DNA of 64,000 nt, taken from positions 186,001 through 250,000 of the forward strand of contig JAKEKT010000053.1 of NCBI GenBank assembly GCA_021495925.1, in the 5' to 3' direction. This DNA is from Diplodia intermedia (taxonomy: Eukaryota; Ascomycota; Dothideomycetes; Botryosphaeriales; Botryosphaeriaceae). This document shows positions 19,600-29,564 of this stretch, one piece after another. Positions within the stretch are counted from its first letter, which is position 1. Every line of letters starts with the position of its first letter. The translations under genes and the position numbers were made by a program. The notes beneath the pieces are model-generated. The model was not told the origin of the DNA and did not search any database. It worked only from the letters and a program-made list of their open reading frames with translations.

Positions 19600-21879
19600 A
19601 TGTTTGCTAGACATAATAAGACGCTCGTAAGTTTAGTGTATAGACGTATTGTACATACGCACACATACACAACAGCTAACCGTCACTTCTTGACAAAACA
19701 GCGGCGCACTGCCCGAAAATACCAATTGAGTCCAACTGGCCAGCGAAAGACGTCACGGAGGATGAATTTCCCCAAAAGTCCCAGGCCTCCAGAGAGTAGT
19801 CTAGCAGCATTCTTCCGAAGACTCATCGCACGCTACAGATCAATGCGCCATGCGAGGGCACTGCCATGTCAGATGTTTTGGGACTTCCTTTCCAGGAAGG
19901 TACCAGACAATCCGAATCCTACTCAGGGAGCCAGCAATTTGTCAGGAAGTGGGACGACCACTATTTCGTATTTCCTCAGCATACACCCGAAGAATGAAAC
20001 GCAAGACAAGGGCTCGTGCTCATATTCGGAGGAGACCAATAGAGCACCATATCAGAAAGAAGATGCAGGAGATGTTCAAAGTGGCCAAGGCAATGTCGAT
20101 GACACCGACAAAGCCGATGATGATGTTGAAGGATCAAGAAAATGGGGTGAGGATGGTGTGGATGCTGAAGAGGATGATGCTGGGGTTGAAAACTCAGAAG
20201 ATGTCGAAGATGACGATATCGTTCGGGATTGGGGTGTTGAGGAAAATGTCGAAGACTTTGGTGAGCTGGAGGAGAAAGATGCTCATCAGCTTGCACACGT
20301 TGAACGAGGCAAGGAGGAGGTTGAAAACGTCCAAATGGTCGTGAATCGTGTCGAGGAGAGTCATATCATTGGAGAACATGAAGAACACGATGTCGAAAAG
20401 GACGAGGAAGAGGCTGAAGATACTGAGGAGGACATCAGAGATATGAAAGAAGATGTTGCGATTTCAGTGGATGAAGAAGTGGAAGAACTCGCAGAACAAG
20501 ATGAAAAAGAATTTGCAAAGGCGAGCAGTGCAGAAGAACCAGCTGAGAAAAGAGAGAGGGCCGGTGTGCGCGTGCACGACTTGGGCCGTACGGAAACGAG
20601 GATTGCGGACGACATGGCCGATGAGGTTGGGCAATCTCACCAAACGGAAGAAGACTCTACACAAAATCAATCAGCAGAATTCTCGGTGGACGGAATTCCG
20701 CAGGCTGAGTCCGTCCACGACGTAACAGCAGGGACAGAGAAAAACATCCTACAATTGATGCCAATCTCCGAAGATGTTAGACGTATCCTTTCTCAAATGG
20801 CAACCTCTACACACTACCGCCCGAGAAGGACGGCAATTGGCACGAGAAACTTCATAAACTACGTCCTGAGCCCCAGAGGCATCCAAATTGGCACTGATGA
20901 GCCCAAACCAGCATCAGCATTCGAACACTTCAACACTGCAGAGCCACCGCCAGGGTCAGACGTATGCGAGCATTATCGACACCGTAACGGATTGCGCTCA
21001 TCAACCGTCTGGATCAATCCTACGGCTGCTGTCATCGAGGCTATTCACAAGAATTACTCTGAGATGCATCAGTCGGTACCGAATGCACTTTGTGAGCCTG
21101 AGTGGGTAGATGATGCCGTCAAGTATCTACTCAAGAGTGAGCCCCGGAGCCGGCTACAACACAAACCATGTAACCCACCCCAATGGCTGCCTGTCCGGAT
21201 GCGAGAGGAGAGTTTCCGTCCGCAAGATGGCGGCGTCTGGGAAATGCCTCCGATCGTACATGGAGACATGCCTGTCGACCCTACATTTAACTTCAACGTC
21301 CAACCCGACTGCTCATACTGGATATGGTCTGGTGGCTTCCGTCCGGAAATCAACGGCAAATTGAATTCTCTCGCATCAGTCCGATACCGACGCTCCCTTT
21401 GCCCCTACCTTACGATCGAAGTCAAAAAGGACGCCAAGAACAGTGGCAAAGGCCGCCAACAAATTGCCACAGCCGCATCCACCGCTCTTTACAATCGCTG
21501 GAAGCTCAAGGAAAGGTATCTTCGGGACACTGGATCATCTTTCAGCAAAGCAAGGCTTTCGGATGTGCGGCATTACGGGCTTCTTCTTGCCGGCGTGCGT
21601 TATGAGGTCTGGTCACTACGACCACACAGCCATATGAACTACTCCACGAACTCTTGGACTGGCTGTAGTATGCGAAGGATCCACTCAGGTGACCTTGACA
21701 CGACCACCGGCATCAAGGAATACGTCCATTGGATTAACGAGATCCACCTCTGGGGTAATACGAGGCATAGCTCGGACTGTGTTCGAGATATAGAGAGTCG
21801 ATTACTTCCCGAGGGGAAGGCACTTGCAACCACCTTGGCTCAATTAGCGCTGGTGAGGAGGGGTGATCTATGGGTTTGA
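19600..21879 (+). CDS. Acidic protein with C-terminal ExK (nuclease-like?) domain, 734 aa
   Basis: I start at ATG 19600 (MFARHNKTL). A 75-bp phase-0 intron follows at 19627-19701 (GTAAGT, branch GCTAAC, AAACAG). Because 75 is divisible by three, the frame also reads through from 19417. Residues ~60-150 are basic. Residues ~150-390 are extremely Asp/Glu-rich and probably disordered. The C-terminal ~300 residues are folded: ALCEPEWVDDAVKYLL, FNFNVQPDCSYWIWSGG, then CPYLTIEVKKD (Glu 582, Lys 584) followed by GRQQIATAASTALYNRW, YEVWSL and VHWINEIHLWG. An ExK strand followed by a helix with Gln fits the core of PD-(D/E)xK-type folds and of fungal DUF families with the same order. Nuclease activity is inference. 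A decayed relative lies at 17079-17349. Confidence 0.8.
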   Translation: MFARHNKTLVSLVYRRIVHTHTYTTANRHFLTKQRRTARKYQLSPTGQRKTSRRMNFPKSPRPPESSLAAFFRRLIARYRSMRHARALPCQMFWDFLSRKVPDNPNPTQGASNLSGSGTTTISYFLSIHPKNETQDKGSCSYSEETNRAPYQKEDAGDVQSGQGNVDDTDKADDDVEGSRKWGEDGVDAEEDDAGVENSEDVEDDDIVRDWGVEENVEDFGELEEKDAHQLAHVERGKEEVENVQMVVNRVEESHIIGEHEEHDVEKDEEEAEDTEEDIRDMKEDVAISVDEEVEELAEQDEKEFAKASSAEEPAEKRERAGVRVHDLGRTETRIADDMADEVGQSHQTEEDSTQNQSAEFSVDGIPQAESVHDVTAGTEKNILQLMPISEDVRRILSQMATSTHYRPRRTAIGTRNFINYVLSPRGIQIGTDEPKPASAFEHFNTAEPPPGSDVCEHYRHRNGLRSSTVWINPTAAVIEAIHKNYSEMHQSVPNALCEPEWVDDAVKYLLKSEPRSRLQHKPCNPPQWLPVRMREESFRPQDGGVWEMPPIVHGDMPVDPTFNFNVQPDCSYWIWSGGFRPEINGKLNSLASVRYRRSLCPYLTIEVKKDAKNSGKGRQQIATAASTALYNRWKLKERYLRDTGSSFSKARLSDVRHYGLLLAGVRYEVWSLRPHSHMNYSTNSWTGCSMRRIHSGDLDTTTGIKEYVHWINEIHLWGNTRHSSDCVRDIESRLLPEGKALATTLAQLALVRRGDLWV

Positions 21880-23153
21880 ACTGTCTTGGTGGCCATGTAT
21901 TTCGTTGGGGAAGCGCAGGATTGTTGCTGACCCAGAGACGAGTGTGAACTAGTCGAACTGTTTCAATCCAATTTTCTTACAACAAGGAGCCTCCTGGACT
22001 GGATGTGGAAGCTGTACGAGAAGATGACGACAAATTCAAAGGCTTCACCAGTTGAATCGCGAGCACGGCCTCATTACGGGCGATTTAGCTCCTTACTCTA
22101 TCCCTCTAATAACGCCTCCAGAAAGACCGATCCCCACACCTTCTCTTTCCTGTTGTTTTCCATTTATCCTCGTCTTTGTCTTTTTCTTTCTCTCAATCCC
22201 ATATTTCTTAGTCTTGCGCATGCTCAAACAGAGTCCGCCGAATTAGCATGTCGAAGCACGGGGCACGTTGCGTCCGGCGAGGAGCCGACAGGGCATCATA
22301 ATAGATGCGGGAGGAGTCGTGCGACATGGTTCGGATCAACAATCTAATAGGACGGTCACCCTAGAGCGGAGCGGGGGTGAAGTGGAGAGAAGGTGGAGAC
22401 GCTACGCAGCGGGACGGTCGCTAAGAAGGTACGGCCCGGCCCGGCCTGTCGTGGGCTTTGTTCTCACGTCAGATTATGACAGAGGCTATCAAACAGTCTT
22501 CCACTCCTTCAGGTCGCTGGTCTTGTCGCCCGTTCCCCCACTGGGACCAGGCGGGAGAAGCTAATGCCTCGGCAACGCAATCGCATCCTGACTTGTATGC
22601 CTGCGCCAGGGGCGGTCGCCCAAGATCGATATCTCGCTGCCCCTCGCACCTTTCAGTTTTTCGTTGGTAGCCAGTCGCGTTATTGCCGAAACAAGTGTGG
22701 AGTGTCCAAGTCGGCGTCTCACCGTCTCGAAAGTGGGAAGCGGGAAGCGGGCGCGCATCCGACGGCGGGAGCTAATGAGGCGGTGGAAGGAACGAACGTC
22801 GAGTTAAATCGGGTCGGGTCGGTAGTGAGGGTGGTCGCGAAGCGAAGAGATGGTATTCAGGTAGGAGCTGTAACTGGCGTTGGATGCGTTACGATGATCG
22901 ACGTTGTTGTGGAGCCGAGAAAATATGTTGGCGCGCGCCAGGTGGGTGCTTGGATGGCGGCGGGCAGGTGGCGAAAGAGTTGGTCGGTGACGGTTGGAGC
23001 GGCGCCGCTAGCTGAGCTTCTCCAATGTGGAAGGTTCCAGTCACAAATTTCGAAGCGGGTCGCTCCAGACGCGTTGAGGCGCTCTCTGTGCCACGGCGCT
23101 GAGTGGTGTGGCTGGAGATGAGTGTCGGGAGATCTCGTTGGCATGCCTGTGGG
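21880..23153. other. Intergenic, GC-rich second half
   Basis: After the 3' end of the 734-aa gene there is a C/T-rich stretch (22130-22210), then GC-rich DNA in which frames at 22268-22564 and 22564-23121 stay open by composition. No domain is visible and I do not call a gene. Confidence 0.45.
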
Positions 23154-23161
23154 TATATAAG
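23154..23161 (+). promoter_or_regulatory. TATA box of the Pol III unit at 23186
   Basis: TATATAAG lies 25-32 bp upstream of the first base of the tRNA-like transcript, the spacing of Pol III TATA elements. No protein start lies close downstream. Confidence 0.5.
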
Positions 23162-23185
23162 TCGCCAAAACCTCCTCCCTTTCCA

Positions 23186-23301
23186 TCATCGCTAGCTCAG
23201 TGGTAGAGCGGCTTCTGACGTATCAAGTAAGGCCTGGGCATAGCCTGTAACGGGTTGGTAGCGGTTGGAGGACGACCTGCGGTTCGATTCCCGGGCGGTG
23301 A
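23186..23301 (+). ncRNA. tRNA-like Pol III gene with long central insert, 116 nt
   Basis: A perfect A box (TAGCTCAGTGGTAGAGC, D-arm) and B box (GGTTCGATTCC, T-loop) are present. The ends pair over seven positions (TCATCGC with GCGGTGA, one wobble), and a T run at about 23311-23315 can end transcription. Two things are off for a working tRNA. The T-stem has two mismatches, and I cannot build an anticodon stem-loop with U33; the central ~50 nt are too long unless an intron is removed. It may be an intron-bearing tRNA with an odd sequence, a tRNA pseudogene, or the tRNA-derived head of a SINE. The isotype cannot be assigned. Confidence 0.5.
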
Positions 23302-23315
23302 CATATCATCTTTTT

Positions 23316-24376
23316 GCCTTTTATTCCTTTTTTTTGCACCGCACCTCGTTTATCTCCGATGAAATCATTTCATCAATGTCCTGTGCAAGCACTGTCCGCT
23401 CCTGCGACTCTCAGTTCCTTGATTTACTGCCCAGACACGGCTTACAAGGCCGTCGTCGCCCTTTCGGTCCAGTTTTAGTCGGCACCCTACACTATCCGCA
23501 TACGTCCCCCTTGAGAGACTCGGACCGATTTTTGCAGACAGTTTGGATGACATCCGCGTTAGTAGCGCCCGCAACCTGAGCTTCTCTTGCCCCGCCGCGG
23601 GCATCGAGCACTGAGCTGCCCCATCTGCCCTGTCCCAGCCATGCTGACAACGGCGACGTTGCACAACTTGGAGCCGTCTGCGCCCTCTCCTCCCATAACT
23701 ACATTTTCCATTGCCGTCAGCTGTCGGAGTTACCCCGTCTAACTTCGAAACGGTCAGCCGCTAAACCACATGCATTGTTCCTTTAACGTTTCTGCGCCGG
23801 GGTCTCGTGCTCCTTTGCGCACGACAGCCGCAATGCGCCCATTGCATACTACAAATACGCAGAGAATGGAACTTTAAAATTGGATTCTTCGAAGAGACTT
23901 CATGCAGTGGGACCCGGCAGTATCATGAAGCCGCGAGGAAGCAGTGATCCATTCTTGCAGCGCCTCATATGGCAGCTGGTGAGAGGAAAGGCTTACTTGT
24001 AGCTTTATAGTGGCATACTTCGCCAGCGGCGCATATTCGGCTCGACGTATCCCAGCAAGCCGCATCGTACGTCACAAAGGTGCGATGTGTGGACTGATTC
24101 AGACATTTCAGGCAGGACATGGAGAAGACTCTTCCCTCTATACTGCAATGAGCTTATCGAACACGATCACTCATATAGACTATCAATCTCCTCCAGAGGT
24201 ATGAGCATCGACAAATGCAGTAAGACTGTTAAAGGTGGCATTTTCGTGAAAGTAAACACTAGGGCTAGCATCGAAGCAGGAATCCAAACCCACATAAAGG
24301 CAGATTCGACATCTCAAAGCGACCCAGGTTCTAGGCAAGACAGCGTCCCGAGAATAGAACTAGGTGAGCATCTCTG
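23316..24376. other. Intergenic, nothing recognised
   Basis: Only short frames without motifs. The stretch carries the downstream side of the Cys3His gene at 24377. Confidence 0.45.
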
Positions 24377-25120
24377 TCAGCGCCCCAGGTTCATAGAGCC
24401 CAGCTTGTTCTGAATCTCCGACGCCCCTCCGCCGCCACACGAAGTCGACGGCTCCCCCTGGGCCTGATATTCCGAGCCCGAGCCACCATCTCCCTCACCA
24501 TCGGCGTCACTCTCCTCTGTGCCACCATCATTGCCGCTCTGTCCGTCGCGAAAGTCGCCAAACTTCACACGCTTGGCACCACGCTCCTCCTGCTCCTCTT
24601 CCTCCTCCCAATCCTCATCCTCATCCCCCTCAAACTCCTCCGCCTTCCTTTTCGTCCCTTCTTTACGAGTCCCAAGAATATCCGCCGCCTCCTTCATCAT
24701 CGCCTCGAGCACTGCGACCTTTGCCTGCGCCTTATCGCGCTCCCCCTCCCTCAACCCCGCCGCCATCTTCGCATTCATGATCCCCTTCTCCAACTCGCGG
24801 ACATACAACGCCTGCTGGTGGTGCAAGCCTTCCATCTCCTCGGCGTGGGCGCGGCGTAGCTCGGTGAGCTTGCGAGCGTAGTTGCGGTGCAGAGATGTCA
24901 GTTGCACGTCGCGGGCACGGATGCGGGCTTCAAGATCCTTGAGGGCGGCGCTCTCGCGGGTGTCGAGGGAGCTTTCACGCGCGCTGATGGCGGCTTCGCG
25001 GGAGGCGAGGCGTTGCTCGCGGATGTCGAGGTGGTGCGTGCGGCAGTGTCCGGCGGGGGTGGTTGCGGGGGCTGAGCATTGGGTGGAGTCGGGGAGTGTG
25101 AAGATGCACTGGTTGGACAT
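24377..25120 (-). CDS. Cys3His-module coiled-coil protein, 247 aa
   Basis: Start at 25120 (MSNQC), leader CACCAAG. Residues 5-29 are a compact module: Cys5, Cys15, Cys26, His29, spacing C-x9-C-x10-C-x2-H, in QCIFTLPDSTQCSAPATTPA and GHCRTHH. Residues ~33-165 form a long coiled coil that begins with a repeated LASREAAISARES-type pattern and continues with RKLTELRRAHAEEMEGLHHQ. A basic/acidic segment with GTKRKAEEFEGD and KRVKFGDF (likely nuclear signals) follows, then a Gly/Ser/Glu-rich tail. The same module, spacing and ASRE pattern occur in the gene at 26625, so the two are paralogues. The Cys3His spacing equals that of the small module called DUF5763 (from memory; needs a profile search). 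Function unknown; metal binding is inferred. Confidence 0.85.
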   Translation of the reverse strand: MSNQCIFTLPDSTQCSAPATTPAGHCRTHHLDIREQRLASREAAISARESSLDTRESAALKDLEARIRARDVQLTSLHRNYARKLTELRRAHAEEMEGLHHQQALYVRELEKGIMNAKMAAGLREGERDKAQAKVAVLEAMMKEAADILGTRKEGTKRKAEEFEGDEDEDWEEEEEQEERGAKRVKFGDFRDGQSGNDGGTEESDADGEGDGGSGSEYQAQGEPSTSCGGGGASEIQNKLGSMNLGR

Positions 25121-25986
25121 CTTGGTTGTTCGTGGTGTCTTAGTTGGGTGGTTGTGTGGCTGGGCCGGGGTTGAGCTGGCTGGGTTGTGGGCGTTTTGGG
25201 ATTGATTGGAGGTGGTCCACGGTCGAGTGGTGGTAAGGTTTTGGGTTGGGGGGGAGAGAAGAAATATTGGGGTGGGGTATATTGATTCCCGTCATGGTGA
25301 ATGGTTTAGTGACAACAGTATATGATCTCTGACAACTTTGAAAGATGTCCTCTGATTGGTCCGTCTCTCTGCTGCCTGCGGGTAACACAGACTACGGGAA
25401 TGCATGTCACGAGGACATAGGTAGACTGGCTTCACCAGTGTTATCGGATAACTTATATACTCGCGGTGTCCTTTAGTATCACCACTGCAGCGCTCATACT
25501 GGACGGACGCGTCATTTCATCGAAATGGCCGTAAACACCGGGATATAAGCTAAAAAAAAAAATACTTTTTTATAATCGGTGCTGCAGTCTCCGATGGATT
25601 GAAAGGAAAAGGAATGGATGGGTGCGAAGGACGGTCAGTTACATTGGTCAATTTGCTGTGTTATATACCACCAGCAGCAAACCAGATCAGCATGAAGCAA
25701 GCAAATCGCAAAAAGAACCGACGGTAGCGTAGACAGAGAATAACAGTAAGCAATTGGCAATGGGATGATTAGTGAGACAATGCTTGCTTCATTATCTCTG
25801 AAAGCTACGAGAGACGTTGTGTCGTCGGTAACCCGAGCCGGGAGGAACATTTTCTATGAATAGAAAAGCCAGTATTCGAATCTCTTTCGAAATACGGACC
25901 TCGGAATGGTATTATCGGTTAAAGCTCTATGATAGTTTATAAAAAAAAAAAAAGACGAATGGATGCGTAGTTTCTTAATATCCACT
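25121..25986. other. Intergenic upstream of the Cys3His gene
   Basis: Promoter side of the minus-strand gene ending at 25120. A/T runs lie at 25552-25572. No gene seen. Confidence 0.45.
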
Positions 25987-26200
25987 CACGGCGGGTGACA
26001 AATGCAATTACCCACCCGCATCTACCTTACGTAGATGCCGCATAATCATATTTATGGGCAGTTGAATATACGATCCGGACGTGAATGCACGTATTTGAAA
26101 CTTACGTATATGTCCGGATCTTGTATTCAACTATCCATCCCATGTCGAATTTTTGTATAGGGCAAATGTGGGCGAGCAATTTTTATTGCCACCCGCCGTG
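25987..26200. mobile_element. Foldback MITE, copy 3
   Basis: 214 bp with well preserved ends CACGGCGGGTGACAAATGCA and ATTGCCACCCGCCGTG. The internal inverted repeat at 26057-26136 pairs GGGCAGTTGAATATACGATC with CCGGATCTTGTATTCAACTA. Flanks are CCACT before and CTTCG after. It lies between the two coiled-coil Cys3His genes. Confidence 0.9.
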
Positions 26201-26624
26201 CTTCGTATCTAATCTCCCGCCTATGCTATGGAATTGCATTGCTGGCATAATTTGGTCCCGCTCTCCTACTTAGCACCATCTATCTTACGCTAACATCCTT
26301 TTGCAAACGGTAATAAGTTAATAAGGGCTTCATATGCGGTTTTACATCTTAATTTTCTATATAATTGCCAACCTATAACGTCTCAGTCTTGCTGATAGCA
26401 CGCTCATCTGCTAGCTATCTCTCCAAGCTTTGAAGACTTAAGACGGATTGATGAAGATAAGCAGACTGAATTTCTTGACACCCCAATATCTCTCAACTCC
26501 TCAAGGAGAGCCACACAACATAGCCATGGTCCGATAGTTGGAGTTGTACCCAGATAATCTGATCTTCGAGAGAGGAATCTCAGTCAAGCCGGCGACGAGG
26601 AGAAGGTGGGGAGCTTGCACACGT
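26201..26624. other. Intergenic
   Basis: 3' side of the gene at 26625; AT-richer than its neighbours, nothing recognised. Confidence 0.4.
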
Positions 26625-27476
26625 TCAGAGGAAGAACCGCCTTTGGCGTATCTCCTCTACCACGTACAGGCGGTAGTACCTCACCAGCTCATCTTCGCTG
26701 TTCTCATCGCCATCGCCCTCCCCATCGGTTTCCTGATCCCACGCAAAGCTACTATTGCTCTCTTGGCTATTGTTCAGCTGGGCCATCTCGTTCTGGCCAC
26801 CGATTGCGATCTGCGTGTTCGCGTTTGCTCTGATATGCCCGGCAATCTCCGTTGCGCAAAGCTTGTCTTTGATCTTTCGGATGTCCATCCCAAGTCTGTT
26901 CATCCGCGCTGCAAAGGCGCCGGTCTGCTCCTGAAGAAGCTGGTTCTCCGCCTTGATGTCGTCCATCTGAGCGCGGTCGTCGATCTCGGCACGGGTCATT
27001 GCCAGGGCTGCTTCGCTCTGGGTGAGCCGGTTGCGAAGAGTGGAGATCGCCAGGGCCAAGTCCTGCTTCGCTTCCTTGCACGCATTGAGGTCGTCATTCT
27101 TTGCGGCGAGCTCGGCCTCCTGGGCGTTGAGCTTCTCCTCTCGCGCGCCGAGGTGCTTCTCGCGGCGATCGCAGAGGAACTCGCGGATGATGACGTCGGT
27201 GCTGTTGGCATCGAGAATGGCCTCCCTGGCGGCGAGGGTTGTTTCCCGGCTCGCAAGATCAGCCTCTCGGGCAGCGTTGTCGTCTTGCAATGCCTGGATG
27301 TTGCCCCAACGCTCGAGTTGGCCCAGTGCGAATTCGAGTTGCTCCTCAACGTTCTTCGTCGCAAAGGCTTGATGTTCCATGCAGTAGCCGTTGCTGGCAG
27401 TCGTGGACATGGGGCACTGGGAGTTGTCGTCGTCGGCGAACACACACTGGCGGGACCTCGGGGTGGTTAACGCCAT
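26625..27476 (-). CDS. Cys3His-module coiled-coil protein, 283 aa
   Basis: Start at 27476 (MALTTPRSRQC). Cys11, Cys21, Cys32 and His35 give C-x9-C-x10-C-x2-H, the same spacing as the neighbour at 24377 (QCVFADDDNSQCPMSTTASN, GYCMEHQ). Residues ~40-215 are a coiled coil with the shared pattern READLASRETTLAAREAILD and later LAISTLRNRLTQSEAALAMT. The tail is acidic and Asn/Ser-rich (DGEGDGDENSEDE) and ends in aromatic, basic sequence. The open frame on the opposite strand (26538-27470) is its shadow: it has no motif, while this strand shows the module and clean heptads. MITE copies 3 and 4 flank this gene on both sides. Function unknown. Confidence 0.85.
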   Translation of the reverse strand: MALTTPRSRQCVFADDDNSQCPMSTTASNGYCMEHQAFATKNVEEQLEFALGQLERWGNIQALQDDNAAREADLASRETTLAAREAILDANSTDVIIREFLCDRREKHLGAREEKLNAQEAELAAKNDDLNACKEAKQDLALAISTLRNRLTQSEAALAMTRAEIDDRAQMDDIKAENQLLQEQTGAFAARMNRLGMDIRKIKDKLCATEIAGHIRANANTQIAIGGQNEMAQLNNSQESNSSFAWDQETDGEGDGDENSEDELVRYYRLYVVEEIRQRRFFL

Positions 27477-28048
27477 TTCTGATGGTTCGTGCTGTCAAAA
27501 CGGATTTGGTTTGGTCGGCTTTGGCAAGGGGTTGGGCACTATGCACTAGGTGCACAATGTTGATGTTGATGAGTGGAAGATGGAGGGTTCGCAAAATTGG
27601 GCGCTTCTTATATACCCCAGTCGAGAAAGTTACGGATGTGAGGTGTTACGGATTTGTTCGGAAACAGTGGCTGCGGTTGAGTAACACAGTCCACCCGGCT
27701 ACGTGAACGATGTAAACACCTTAGATGTTCGACTGACGACATTTTATCTCACCTATACGGCAAAGGAGAATTCTTTTGCGGGGAATGATACAAGCATAAG
27801 TCAAGAATGGTCGACAATACTGCCGATTTCATCCCCACCGGTCCCATATTCTAGGCATCAGGACAATGTGAAATGTGAATGATTTTGGATGATGGGGTTC
27901 CTTTTTTTTTGATAAAGATATTCTTGTGAACCAGCGAGAACACCGGGACGTTACGTAGAACAAAGGTGGAACAATCTTTTGCGGGTAAAGAAGGGTATAT
28001 CAACAAAGAATTCAAACAATAGTAATGTAATTTCAAACGGAAGAACAT
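27477..28048. other. Intergenic upstream of the Cys3His gene
   Basis: Promoter side of the minus-strand gene at 26625. No gene is supported; frames here are short. Confidence 0.4.
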
Positions 28049-28262
28049 CACAGCTGGTGACAAAAGAAATTGCCTACCCTTATCCATCTTATAGAAAAGT
28101 TGTGTATGATAGGTAGTTGAATATAAGATCCGGACGTAAAGATAAGTTTTAAACGCGCATATTTGTATCCGGATCTTGTATTCAACTGCCCATATTATTC
28201 TGATGATGCGGAATCTATGGAATGTAGACGCGAGTGTGCAATCTCTTTTCTCACCAGCTGTG
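28049..28262. mobile_element. Foldback MITE, copy 4
   Basis: 214 bp. Ends are CACAGCTGGTGACAAAAGAA and TCTTTTCTCACCAGCTGTG; compared with the other copies the CGGCGG of the end has changed to CAGCTG on both sides, keeping the pairing. The internal inverted repeat at 28112-28190 pairs GGTAGTTGAATATAAGATCC with CCGGATCTTGTATTCAACTGC. A 178-codon frame read across it (27851-28387, minus) is an artefact. Confidence 0.88.
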
Positions 28263-28437
28263 ACACCACCATCAATCTTGCGCAAATCTAGCAGGAAAAC
28301 AAAAAGTGCTATCCAGACCGTCGTGTGTCGTAGATAGCAAGAAGCTGTACGCCAATGCGGGACAACAAGCGTGCTCGTTATGACCACAACCTGACGCTAC
28401 AGAATGCGCATACACAAGGCTGGTCCTGGACATCACT

Positions 28438-29046
28438 CTACACCATCCCACACTGCGCGCTCAGTTCCTCCAACTCGGCCATGGCGTTTTGAACCTCAAA
28501 GACCGCATTGCGGTAGAAGTCCAAGCTCGCCGGGCCAGCCCTGACCGCCTGGACATACCACAAGTCCTTCTTATACATCTCCAACATGTACTTCGAGCCG
28601 TCGGCCTTGCGCTCCACCTCCCTATCGGCCTTGGTCATCTTTATGCCCGCATCGCAGATCTTGCGGACACCTTCGCCGAACCCAATCAGCGCCTGCTCCA
28701 GCCTCCAGAGCCTACTCCGCAGCCGCAGCCCCAATTCCTCCATTGCCTCGGCCCGGGTCAGCGGACGAGGCAATGCTAGGACCTGCTTCGTCGTCATGCG
28801 GACGGCGAGCTTCAGGGCCCAGAACAACTGCCGCAGGCTCCACGTCGCGTCCTTGTAGGGGCGGTGGATGGTGGAAGGGAAAAGTGTCCTCAAGTCGAAG
28901 CGAGCGGGATTCTCGGATATCTCGGTGAGGGTACTGGTGGCATCTGCGAGCATGGTGCGGATGTAGTCGGTCAGTGAATGGACGCCTTTGTCCATGGTGG
29001 TAAGGACGGTAGGCAGATCATCGTGAGGGGCTACAGGACAAGCCAT
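28438..29046 (-). CDS. Hypothetical all-helical protein, 202 aa
   Basis: Start at 29046 (MACPVAPHDDLP). The product appears entirely helical, with amphipathic runs such as ATWSLRQLFWALKLAVRM, EELGLRLRSRLWRLEQALIG and EVQNAMAELEELSAQ. There is no Cys3His module, signal peptide or clear membrane helix. It lies between Cys3His genes and is divergent from the gene at 29565, with ~520 bp of shared upstream sequence. No family recognised; helical architecture loosely resembles the C-terminal half of the protein at 37720, which I cannot prove by eye. Confidence 0.7.
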   Translation of the reverse strand: MACPVAPHDDLPTVLTTMDKGVHSLTDYIRTMLADATSTLTEISENPARFDLRTLFPSTIHRPYKDATWSLRQLFWALKLAVRMTTKQVLALPRPLTRAEAMEELGLRLRSRLWRLEQALIGFGEGVRKICDAGIKMTKADREVERKADGSKYMLEMYKKDLWYVQAVRAGPASLDFYRNAVFEVQNAMAELEELSAQCGMV

Positions 29047-29564
29047 GATGAGTTTTGTGTATGTTTTTGAGGGGGAGGGTTGTCCTTTCTGGGGGCGGGT
29101 ATCTCGGAATGAGAGTGGTTTTGGGTTTGATATCGTGGCTTTGTCGATTGGTTATATAGGGTTTGATGCCCATCGTTGATTTCATACAATGCATTGTTTC
29201 GGGTGTTGTGTTTAGTTGAATTTCAGCAGTAACTGGATTGGCTATCTGGATATCTTTTATAGATGACACTCTCTTCTTGTCATATGTCTGTTTGAAGTTT
29301 GTCAGTTTCTTTGTGGTGAAAGTTTCCTTTAGAGGTCTAACTTTCATGCCAATTCGAGGTGAGAAAGACGCCTCAAGGTGATAGCGCACGGTCCGCTTCC
29401 AAGTCGGTGACAGAAGATACCAGGCCACTTAAGCCCGCCTCTTTTGCTATTCCCTCCCAACCTAAACATCTACCTCGAAGATCCACCCCGGGACTCGTGT
29501 TGCTTACCACCTCGGACCCAGCAACGACCACATCATCCACCTTCAGCTTCCCATCCGAGATATC
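29047..29564. other. Divergent promoter region
   Basis: Shared upstream region of the minus-strand gene at 28438-29046 and the plus-strand gene at 29565. No gene or repeat seen in it. Confidence 0.5.

Noticed and set aside
22564..23121. 185-codon plus-strand frame
   Set aside because: GC-rich stretch with several frames open at once and no recognisable sequence.
26538..27470. 310-codon plus-strand frame
   Set aside because: Exact antisense of the Cys3His coiled-coil gene; that strand shows the module and heptads, this one no motif.
27851..28387. 178-codon minus-strand frame
   Set aside because: It runs through the fourth MITE copy; the inverted repeats create the frame.
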